Program-made: the position numbers and the translations under genes
Assembly (NCBI GenBank): GCA_029339195.1
Contig: JAPTJF010000044.1
Span: 1-64,000 of the forward strand
Direction: 5' to 3'
Length of the DNA: 64,000 nt
DNA from: Micractinium sp. NFX-FRZ
Lineage: Eukaryota; Chlorophyta; Trebouxiophyceae; Chlorellales; Chlorellaceae
The notes under the pieces: model-generated
Database searches by the model: none
The model's input: the letters and a program-made list of their open reading frames with translations, nothing else
What the model was told of the DNA's origin: nothing
Shown here: one piece after another, positions 22,401-31,492 of the stretch
Position numbering within the stretch: the stretch's first letter is position 1
Layout: each line of letters starts with the position of its first letter

Positions 22401-22577
22401 CCCCGGCCCCCTCAGGTCGCCGACACCTGCGCCGACAGCGACTGCCGCAACAAGTGCTGCACCACCAACGCCAACCGCAACGGCGGCACCCTCATCGACC
22501 TGGAGTACCACACCGCCCGTCGCTTCTACGGCGGCACCGTGCAGCACCTGGCCGCCATCGAGTGGCAGCGCATCTGA
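19465..22577 (+). CDS. Secreted expansin/RlpA-like double-psi beta-barrel protein
   Basis: Predicted extracellular protein of about 377 residues with a C-terminal barwin/expansin-like barrel. Its likely site of action is the cell wall. Exons are 19465-19543, 19864-20021, 20286-20852, 21172-21231, 21450-21482, 21867-21941 and 22416-22577. The N-terminus is a signal peptide (hydrophobic MSVTLAVLCVLMIA then PSGLASR). Next come a Cys-rich segment (CQTRDTTGCC), an acidic Glu/Asp/Ser linker, and a basic patch (TPKRSNSKRSKS). The barrel starts TATYFNSYPPCC and includes CAHYSGCEWQGYFAGINGRKSPSW, LRIRNPRTGKTLDVTVADTCADSDC and GGTLIDLEYHTARRF. The DTCADSDC and DLE/D-type motifs are typical of the RlpA/expansin fold. 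No C-terminal cellulose-binding domain follows, so it is not a canonical plant expansin. Catalytic activity cannot be predicted. The acidic linker is unusual for a wall protein. Confidence 0.88.
22132..22188. repeat. (TGTGC)n microsatellite
   Basis: About eleven TGTGC/GCTGT pentamers lie in the last intron of the expansin-like gene. Confidence 0.95.
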
Positions 22578-23694
22578 GCCCACGGGCACGCGCCTGCCCG
22601 CAGGTTGCCGCCTTGCCGCTTGCGCTGCCGCAAGCGGCCGTGCACACACACGTGCACATGTGCGGCCGGCCATCCAAGAGATGCCACCTGCGCCTTTGTG
22701 CAGGGCACAGCACGCCGCCCTCTGGTCCCTCCGGGGCTCCCTCCCGCCTGCGCTGTGGCCTGCTGTGCCCTGCACAGGTCAACATGATCTAATGACCCTA
22801 CTGCACTGATCCGTCGAACTGAACATTGTCGATTGCTTCTTTATTGTCTGATGCCCCTAGCATTGATACATTGATAGAAGTAGTTGAAGGGGGGCCTGCA
22901 CAGGCCTGCCCCAGCCTGCACACCCTTGCTTGGTGCACCTGGGGCACGCCTGGGCCTGCTCCATGCCCCACGCACACGCATTGAGTAGCGCTGTAGTAAC
23001 ATTGTACGAGCACTGTGCATTGGGTTCCCTGTGCCACGTCACATGTGAGCAATTTACATCGGCACACTTCAGAGGCAAGCAAAAGGGAGGGGCGGCAGTG
23101 CGTTGCCGTCACTGGGCAGGCCTGGCAGGTGCACAGAAGCGGGCAGCTATGGTGATGGTGGTACAACAGGTCAGGTTGGTGGTTGGTGAAGGATGGCGCG
23201 CACGGCACGCAAGGGTAGCAACGGCAGTGGGGCCCCAACGGACCTGGGCTGCATGGGAAAGGGCGGGGCGCGCTTCAGGAAGGGCAGGGGGGCAGGGGGG
23301 GCCGCATGGAAGGGAAGAGAGGAGGTTGGGAGCGCAAGGACAATGTGGGGGAGGGGCACAGCTACATCTGTGCATGGGTAGAGGAATCGGCTGGGGCGAG
23401 GTAGCCCAGGCGGGGAGCGGCAAAGGGGTGGCGCAGCTGACCGCTGAGCTGCACGCGCCCATACAAACCAAATAAACAATGAACAGAGGGGGAGGGTGCG
23501 GCAATGTGTCTGTCAGGTGGGCTGGTGCAATATTTGCTGGCAGGGAGGTAGGCAAATGTTTGTGTGGTGCGCGTGTGCGTGTGCGTGTGTGTGCCGTCAA
23601 CTTGTCAAGGCACCAGGAGGGCGGGTGCGGGCGGGCAGGCGGGCTGTGCGCACGCGCGGCAGCGGCGCAAGCCTGCCACGCCTCGCCTGCCCTT
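22578..23694. other. Convergent intergenic region / 3' UTRs
   Basis: It lies between the stop of the plus-strand expansin-like gene and the stop of the minus-strand Gln-rich gene. A TGTAA read on the minus strand from 23054-23058 is a candidate poly(A) signal for the minus gene. The segment 22800-22900 is comparatively AT-rich, as expected near a 3' end. No coding exon was seen. Confidence 0.5.
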
Positions 23695-26600
23695 TCAGGT
23701 CTGAGGTGCTGGGTCCAGGAAGCAGGAGAGGCCCGGGAGGGAGGGCATGTCGGGCAGGGCAGGCAGCAGCGGGCCAGAGGGCACATGGGGCAGGGGGAGC
23801 TGCAGCGTGCCCAGTGAGCTCCCTCCCGCCCCCATGCTGCCCCCCACGTGGGGAGGGGAGGCCAGCCCGCGCTGCTGCGCCCGGCGCGACGGCGTGGCGG
23901 CAGCGGGCGACGCGGCCGCGGCGCCGCCGCTGCTGGCGCAGGGTGCGGCGGGGTGCAGGCCCGGCGCAACTGGGGGTGGTGCCGGAGGCAGGGCCGGCAC
24001 CGCCCCCATGCTGGGCTGGCCCACAAGCGCCTGCTGTGCCTGCTGCGCCTGCTGTGCGTCAGCTGCTGCCGCAGCGGCCGGCAGAGCTGCATCGCTGTCC
24101 CAGCCTGTCAGGCCAGGCGTGGGCCATATGAGTGCCGAGGGGCCCAGGGCGGCAGCGTACTGGTGGACACCTGCTTGGGGCGAGGGCACAAGCAGGCACA
24201 AGACGCAGGGGCGTAAGGGGTGAGCGCACAACGAGGGCAGGGAGTTGTGCCAAATCATGACATTAACATAGATGTGTAACCAAGTATAAACATTTTGATT
24301 TGAAAGTAAAAGGGCCTACAAGAAAAAAAAAAAAAAAAAAGCAGCCGGGGGGCACGGCTGAGCGGCGCAGGGGCTGGCGAGGGCAGGGTGCCTTGCGTCC
24401 CGCACGTGCCGGCAGGGCGGGCCATCGGCCCCCTGTAAGCTGCAGGATCACGAGGCGGGATCTGGCTGGCAGGCAGGCAGCACGCTCACCTGAGAAGAGG
24501 TCGATCTGAGGGCAGAAGGGGTGGGGGAAGTAGAGGGAGAAGCCGCCAGGCCTGCAACGGGACAGGGGGAGGGCAGCACGTTGTGGGGCCGCGCACTGCG
24601 CGCCGGGGCGGGCGGGGGCCTGGGTTGCATGGAGGTGCAGCCCTGCTGCGCTGCGCTGTGCTGTGCTGTGCTGCCGACACGCGCAGGGGGGGCATGTGCA
24701 GGCTGCGCGGCCCGGCAGGCTCTCGCACTCACTCTGTGCCCCAGTAGGGTGCCCGGGTCAGCGGGCTGAATGCGAGAGGCACCGTGGGGTCCGCGGGGGC
24801 CTCGTGCCAGCACGCCACCGCCCCCGCTGCATGGCAGGGAGGCAGCGCAGCATGCCGGAACACTCAGGCGGGGATGGGCGCAGCAGCGTGCACCGTAGCA
24901 GGCGGGGTGCCGCCAGGCAGGCCAGCAGGCACACAGCAGGCAGCAACCAGCGCCCCGTATCGGCATCCCCTGCCGCCGCCGCACCCGTTGGCGCAGCATG
25001 CCTCGGCTGCCTGGCGCGGTGCGCCGCCGCGGCAGCTCATCGGGGTGTTGCTGCTGTTCTGGGCGGGGCCCCCAACCACCCCTGCCCATGCCGCGGTGGG
25101 TTTGTGACCCAGCACTTGCCGCTCGACAGCTCCCCTGATTGCCCTTGCACCCCTCCACGACTCGCCCCAGTACTTGGAACAAGCAGCAGAGTTGCCCCCT
25201 CACCTGAGGCAAACACAGTGAGCCGCAGGCTGACCGCCACTGCTGCGCCTGCTGCACCCGCCGCCACGCCGCCGCCGCCTGCCTGCTGCTGCACCCAAAC
25301 TGCCCCGTCGCCTCCCGCCACGCCATCTGGCAGCAGCGGGAGTGCGACCGCCTCCAGCAGGCACGACACGGCATGCAGCATGCCAGGAGGGTCCTCTGGC
25401 AGCTGCAGCCGCACGCTGGGCAGCACGCCCAGCATGGTGCTGCGGGGTGGGGCGGGGTGGGGGTTGGGGCGGGGCAGGGTGAAGCAGGCGGGCAGATCGG
25501 CGGGGTAGTGGGGCAGGCAGGAAGGAGGATGTGGGTGGTAGGGGCAGGGCAGGGAGGACGTGGCAGAGCAGGCAGAGCAGTGGGGGCATCATATGTTCGC
25601 AGCGGTGTGCGTGGCAGCGGCCCGAGAACAGAGGCCTGGCGCTTAAGGGCATGGATGGAGGAGGACGAGCGGTAGGTGGAAAGACACAATGAGGGCTGCA
25701 GGTGGAGGTGGTGGGCAGGCAAGCAGGCGGACAGGCCGGCTCCTGCCCAGAGATGGAGATGGCCCCCAGAGCACACGCCCCCAATCCAAGCCCGCCCCCT
25801 CACCGAGCAGCGCATGCGGGGCTGGCACGCTGTGCACGTCGCACGCAGTGCTGCATCATCTGCACGTCCTGGGGCGACCACCCCAGCTGCTCAAACACAC
25901 GCCGCTGCATCTCCGCTAGGGCGGCGTGAGCACGCGGGGCGGCCTGCGCCCCGGCCGCCGCCATGGCTGCCGCCGCAGCCGCCGTGGCGGCGCTGGCCTC
26001 TGCCGCTGCAACGGCGGCCTGCAGGGCGAGCAGGGTGGGTGCTGAGTACTGCAAGGCAGGACAAAGAAGACCTGGACCCAGCGATGTGCCCTGCCAAGTC
26101 GGGTCCCACATGGCGGGCAGGCGGGAGCAAGCAGGCAGGCCAGGCAGGCCAGTCATGTCAGGTGCAGTGCTGACCTCTGGGTGCTGCTGCTGCCGCTGCT
26201 GCCGCTGCTCCTGGCTGTGCGCCACGGCCTGGTGCTGCGTCTGCTGCCACTGATACTCGTCATGCTGCTGCTGCTGCTCCTGTTGTGGCGGCAGCGGCAG
26301 CAGCTGGTGCTGCTGCTCCGGCTGTGGTGGCGCAGCCAGGGGCTGCTGCCGCGGCTCCTGCGGCGGAGGCAGCGGCAGCTGCTGGTGCTGCTGGTGTGGC
26401 GACAACGGCAGCTGTGCACATGCAGCAGCGGCGGGAGCGCCGGTGGCAGCACCAGAGGCAGGTCGTGCTGGGGCGGCGGCGGCCGGCCAGGGGCCCAGGT
26501 TAGCATTGGGGTTGGCCGGCAATGGGTGCTGCAGGAGTTGGCAGGCAGGTGAGGTCGGCAGCAAGCCATTGTCAGATGTGTACTTGCTCAGAGGTGTACT

Positions 26601-26902
26601 TTCTCAGCCCACGAAGGGGGCCTACTTGCAGGGTCGCCGTCAGGCAGGTGCACAGGCGGGCCTGCGGCGGACGGGCAGCAGCGACTTGCCTGCCTGCATG
26701 ATGTGTCGGGCGGTGCAGCGCCCTGCTGCTCTTGTTGCGGCTGCTCCCGCCGCTCCCGCCGCTCCTGCTGCTGCTGCTGCAGGGCCTGCAGCGGCGGGTG
26801 CTGCTCGCGCGCCCGCCATGACAGTGCGTCCACGTCTGCCGCGGACGCTGCTGCCTGCTTCTGGGCGCCGGGCGCCATGCCTCCACTCTCAATGGAATGC
26901 AT
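23695..26902 (-). CDS. Gln/Ala-rich protein of unknown function
   Basis: I do not recognise this family. A seven-exon model holds phase throughout: 26902-26690, 26528-26175, 26048-25804, 25439-25204, 24826-24733, 24551-24490 and 24170-23695, giving about 559 residues. The first third is Gln/Pro-rich (QQQQQERRERREQPQQEQQ, then PQQEQQQQH). Exon 3 holds an Ala-rich helix ending in the ordered-looking segment EMQRRVFEQLGWSPQDVQMM. Exon 4 reads LGVLPSVRLQLPEDPPGMLH..AVSLRLTVFAS, followed by ACWHEAPADP..TRAPYWGTE and GFSLYFPHPFCPQIDLFSG, which looks like a compact beta-rich domain. The C-terminus is again Ala/Gln/Pro-rich. The first intron uses a GC donor (CAG|GCAAGT at 26689). The Gln content and the adjacent RWP-RK gene hint at a transcription-related role, but that is a guess. 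The start is the first ATG in the exon frame. Confidence 0.72.
24275..24340 (+). mobile_element. TGTAA plus A18 tract: possible retroposed 3' end (antisense in intron)
   Basis: Inside the intron between exons 6 and 7 of the minus-strand Gln-rich gene, the plus strand reads TGTAA at 24275-24279, AT-rich sequence, and then 18 consecutive A at 24323-24340. That is about 44 bases after the signal. This is the layout of a polyadenylated chlorophyte mRNA 3' end. AT richness begins abruptly near 24240. No target-site duplication or open frame could be defined, so this is only a candidate. Confidence 0.4.
26260..26440 (-). repeat. CAG/CAA-rich polyQ-coding tract
   Basis: Imperfect CTG-type repeats on the plus strand encode alternating Gln runs and PLPPPQ / LLPLPPQ motifs in exon 2 of the Gln-rich protein. 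Confidence 0.8.
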
Positions 26903-29182
26903 TGTGTGGAGGCTTGCAGGGCAGTCCCTGCACATCAGCGATGCAGCACACCAATGGAGGGTGGTTGATACCGCTTGCAGTAGCGGTGCGCATGTGGGCG
27001 GCAGCGGCAGTTGGGCAGCTGGCCCCGCTGGGTTGCGGACCCGACAATTCCGCCCCTCGACCCCACACTCCGCTCCTTGCCGGTCCTCGGCCACCGCCCG
27101 CACCTTGCGGACTGGCTTGCAGCAGGGGGCCAGCCTGTTTCGCACCGGCTGCACCCAGGGCTCTGCGAAAAGGACCATGACATGTTTTAGGTGTGTGTGA
27201 GACCTAAAGCAGCGAGCCGCCCAGGGCTTGAACGGGCAAGTGCGTTTCCCCTCGATCTTCACTCAGCGCACCGCACCTCTTGTGTGGCAGGCCTTTTACG
27301 CTTGCCCCTGTCCCTGGCCAGCTGCCAGTCGCCCAGAGGCTGCTGCAGGGCGCTCATCGCAAGGTGGGTGGGTGGGGCGGCCGGAGCGGTGAGCTCTCCC
27401 CTGTCCAACCTCACACTGACGCGTGAAGGTTGAAACCGAGCAACGACGGCGCACGGGAGTCCTCCGGTACCAAATGCACTGCTGGCGCCAGCAGCTGGCG
27501 GAGGGCAACCCCTGACCCCACGCTGCACTTGCCTCCTCGCTCCCCTGGCGACGGTCCGTGGAGCTCGCTCTCAAACTTACAGCAACTGCATCACTCGAGG
27601 CAGCAACAAGCAAGAGTGACCATAACACACAACAAGTGGACAGCAGTTCTATGCAGCCAGCGCCCACGGTCGAAGCGGCGAGGCCAGGCCCGCCAACAGA
27701 GGGGCGCGTGGGCGGTGCCAGACAAAGGCAGTTCTGGAGGAAGGGCAAGGAGGTGGGAGGGAACCAAAGACTGACAGGCGCAGTGCAAATATCCGTGGTT
27801 GGAAGGGTGACAGGGGAGTGACATGAGCGGGTGAAAGGGAGGGACGAGGGGGGCCCCTGGACGCGGGGGGCCAGCAGATAGCAGCTGTGCGCTGGGCAGA
27901 GGTGTGGGTCCACTACGAAGGGGGGAAGAACAAAGAATGTGGTGTGCGGGGGACTGGGGTGTGGGGGAGGCGGGGCAGGCCCGGCAGCGCCCCGCCTGGG
28001 CACCTCCCCGGCATAATGGGTGCCTGTGGTTGCCTTGCTGAGCAGGTGGGCTCAGGGGTCAGCGGGGCGCACTTGCCCACGGCAGGTGGAGGAAAAGGCT
28101 GCGCAGCAGGCGCGTAGAGCAGCAGAGGGAGAGCCTGGTCGGCCTTGCAGTGGCCGGCCCGCTCATAATGAAATGGGGGGAAGGAGAGGGAAGGGCAGCC
28201 CTGCCCGAGTTTTGGAGGCCGGCAGGGGGGGCAGGGGCTGGCAGTGAAAAAAAACAATGACAGGTGGAGGCGGTTTGGGTGTGCACAGGGGGGGGGGCGG
28301 GTAAAGTGCATGGCAGGTGGGCCAGAGGTGTGGGCGGGCAGGTGAGGATGGCGTGCTTATGCAAGTGGTGAAGGGCGAGGATGCACAATCGAGGGCCACG
28401 AGTGTGGGACCTGTCACTTGGGTGAGGGGGGAGGGGAAAGTGGAAGGACAGATGGTACAGGTGCCATGTGCGGTGCACTGGAGTGAGGGGTGGGGAGGTG
28501 ACTGGGGTGAGGTGGGGGGGGAAAGGGGGTGAGGGGTTGGGGTGAGGTGCGCGGGTGTGACGGGTTGAGTAAATGTGGTGAAGGCGAGGTCGGAGTGTCA
28601 GGGAACACACAGTGCGAGGGCACACGAGGGGCCTGGGGAAAACAGGGGGCGACGTTGGTGCGGTGCTGCGCATCCGCACGCTTGCTGGAGGAGCAGCAAG
28701 GCGGCAGTGCAGGCGTTCAGGCATTGGCAGACGTGGCTGCAGGGGCACTCAACTGGGGTGACCGTGGGTTGGGGGGAGAGAGGGTGGGTTGACGTGACGT
28801 GAGGAGTGAGGGGACGAGTTGTGGAGAACAGCTGGCAAGGGTGTGATAAAAAGGGGGGTAAGTGGCTTGAGCAGGTGGGACACAGGGTAGGGGGTGACGG
28901 CGTGGGCAAAAGGTGGCAAGGGTGCACCAAGGAAGGTGGCGTGCGTTGTGGGGAGCGGGGCTCCCGAGCCGGAGGCTTCCAGACGCACGGGGCGGGCTAG
29001 GCAGAGAGGGGAACGGAGGCTAGCCGCGCGCCGGGCGGGGGCAAGGGGCTGTGCCAGCCAGTCGGGCAGACGGTCGAAAGGGAAGGGGCCTGGTGGCCGG
29101 CCATGGCGGCTGGACGGATCTTGAAGTTGTGCAGGCGGGTGCCTGGGGTGCACTCTCCAGGCTTGCCGGCACAGCAGCTGCC
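26903..29182. other. Spacer between Gln-rich gene and RWP-RK gene; long G-rich (plus strand) region
   Basis: This probably holds the RWP-RK 3' UTR and the promoter of the downstream minus-strand gene. From about 27830 to 29000 the plus strand is G-rich with recurrent GGGTGAGG units, so a minus-strand transcript would be C/T-rich. Long open frames here are Pro/His/Ser/Thr low-complexity shadows without conserved motifs. A minus-strand TGTAA is read near 27578. Confidence 0.4.
28400..28570 (+). repeat. GGGTGAGG-rich tract (G-quadruplex-capable)
   Basis: Many G runs of three to eight bases are separated by short TGA or AAA spacers. The strand has clear potential to form G-quadruplexes. It lies downstream of the RWP-RK stop codon. 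Confidence 0.6.
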
Positions 29183-31492
29183 TCACAGCTGGTACTGAGA
29201 CAGCAGGTGGCGGGCCTGGGCGAGCGCCAGAGAGTCGGCAGAGGAGAGCTGGGACAGGCTGGCGATGGGCACAGGGCTGCAGCGCAGGCACGGAGGGGCG
29301 CACGGGGCAGGCGGGGTCAGCGTGTGCAGAGGCTGTGCTGCAAGGCGAGGCAGCGCGAGGCTGGCGGGGGCGGAGGGCGCGGCATGAAGCAGCGCGGCAG
29401 CGCTCCCAGCCCGGTGCCCCCCGGTGCTGCCCCTTCACACCCCACCTCCCACCCGGCGCACCTGCTGGCATGAGCCTGCGCGGGCGGCAGCTCGGCTGTG
29501 GCGTAGGGGCTGAAGCGGGTGCCGGCGGCGGCGGCCAGGGCGGCACGCCTGCGGGCGATGCGCGCCTGCAGCGCGGCCCGCACCAGCAGCAGCTTCTCAG
29601 CGAGGTGCAGCCGGCGGCGCCCGTCCAGGTCAGCAGCGCCCAGCGCGTGCAGCATGGCGGTCGCCGCGCTGGGCACGCTGGCAGGTGCCGGCGCCTGTGC
29701 CTGCGCCTCCTGAAGCATCGCCAGGTGGCGCGCCAGCTGGGCGCGCACCGCCTCTGCCACCTGGAGCATGGCCTCAGCAGCAGCGGCGGGGGCGGCGGCC
29801 GCCGGCTGGGGGCGGCGCGCCACAGGCCTGAATGCGGAGCGTGCGCTGTGGCTGAAGGCGCGGCGCTGTGGGCCGGCCGTGCCCGGGGGGAGGCCCATCT
29901 GGCAGCTGGCCTGAGGCGTCCAGGGTGCTTGCGGCTGGAGGATGGCGGAGTCGACGGGCGTGGGTGGCATGCTGGTGCTGGGCATGCTGCTGGGCAGGCG
30001 CGCCGGCGCCAGCTCAGCGGGTGCCAGGTCAGCAGACGCCTGCGCCTCGCACGCGTCAATGGCCGACAGCAGCACGCCTAGCTCGCTCTCCTCCTGCTGC
30101 GCCTGCTGCGCCGAGTCCCGCGACTTGGTTGCCGGGAAGGGGGCGTGCTTGCTTGCCGGGAAGGGCACGTGCACAGAGGTCTTGATGGGTGGCATCGCCA
30201 GCGGAGGCAGGGCGGCCGAGGAGCTGGGCGGGAGCAGGGGTGCCGGGGGCGCCAGGGCGGCGGCCAGGGTGGCCCAGGAGCGGGAGGCGGCTGCCTGCGC
30301 CGACGCCGGCGGTGCCGCCGCCGCTGTGAGCGCCGTCTGGCTGCTGGTGGGCCGGTTGGAGGCCTCGCTGGCGGCCTCACTCTGGCTGGTGTTGGTGGAG
30401 ACAGAGGCGGAGGGCTGCAGGCGGGGCGGGGGGGCGGGGGGGGCGGGGGGAGGCGGGACGGGCGGGTTGGGGCACAAAGGGAGGGTGGGATACCGCCCAG
30501 GCACGGGCGGACCGGAGCAGCGGCGCGCATTGTAGATTGGGGGGATCCGCCCCCGCCGGCTTGGCACTGTGCAGCCTTGGCAGGGCCTCACCTGGTGTGC
30601 GGCGGAGGCGTGGGCGGGCGTGAGGCAGAGGGACGGCGCCGGCATGTGCGGCGAGGGGAGGGGGGAGGAGTCGGCGGGTGCCGGCAGGTTGGTCATGCGC
30701 TGCGCCTTGCCGGCCTGCAGGCGGGAGGTGAGCCCAGCGGCAGAAGCGGTGTGAGCGTTCAGGCACCTCTGTGACTGTTGCGGTTGTTGTTGAAGAAGGC
30801 GCGAGGAGGCACAGTCCTGCCAGGTGCGCCGCAGCTTCCCGGGGTGCCCCCCACAACGGCGGGACTGGCGGGCTCGCAGGGGCCAGCCCACCAACCTTGA
30901 GGAGTGAGCGGTAGGGCCAGCGGGCGATGCCAAACTTGCGGCAGAGGCGCTTCAGGATGGTGAGGCCTGCGGGGGGCACAGGCGGGGGGCGGGTCAGAGG
31001 CCTGCAAGGCGCCTCTGCGTGCGCAGCGTACCGGGCGAAACGCTGTCAGCGGCGGCGCACCGCCAGGCACAACGCACTCACCCACTCCCAGCTTGACGCA
31101 CGCCCGCTCGGTCGGCTGCAGCCAGAGGGGGTGGGAGGAGGGGCGCAAGGTGGGAGGTGGCCTGCTGGATGGGGCCCCAGGCGGGCTGCCGTTGTGAGGT
31201 GCGAGGCCCGGCTCCTCGCGGCTCCTCTCGGTACTGGCGCCGCCCCCCCACCTACCAGGTGGAAGCACCGCTCCAGGTCCTCCCGCGTGATGTCTGACAC
31301 CAGCACGCCTGCAAGCAGCACCGGGAGCGGGAGTGCGGCGGGTATCAGCGAGGCGGAGCTGCGGCGGCACGCGGCCGAGAAGCTGCATGTGTAACCCCGG
31401 CTGCACGCACCAGCTTTGGTGCGTTTCTTCGTGCTGGACTTGTGCTCTGAGCCACTAGAGGGCTGCAGAGCAGTGCACTGCTCGAGCTCCAT
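29183..31492 (-). CDS. RWP-RK domain transcription factor
   Basis: Nuclear regulator of the RWP-RK family, which in plants and algae includes nitrogen-response and gamete regulators; about 497 residues. Exons (minus order) are 31492-31411, 31308-31256, 31115-31082, 30966-30896, 30714-30592, 30414-29462 and 29360-29183, all in phase. The short basic N-terminus (SSTKKRTKAG) leads into the domain at about residues 30-80: ITREDLERCFHL, PTERACVKLGVG, LTILKRLCRKFGIARWPYRSLLK. The signature reads RWPYRS instead of RWPxRK. Downstream is an Ala/Pro/Ser-rich region, with a coding duplication (HVPFPASK / HAPFPATK near 30125-30180). A predicted helical segment EAMLQVAEAVRAQLARHL..LAEKLLLVRAALQARIARRR may oligomerise. 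No GAF or PB1 domain is present, so it is an RKD-like rather than NLP-like member. An alternative extra exon may exist at 30720-30830, but including it breaks the frame. Confidence 0.92.

Noticed and set aside
28059..28748. Pro/His/Ser/Thr-rich minus-strand frame between the Gln-rich and RWP-RK genes
   Set aside because: It is a translation of a C/T-rich repetitive tract without conserved residues, and is probably 3' UTR of the RWP-RK gene.
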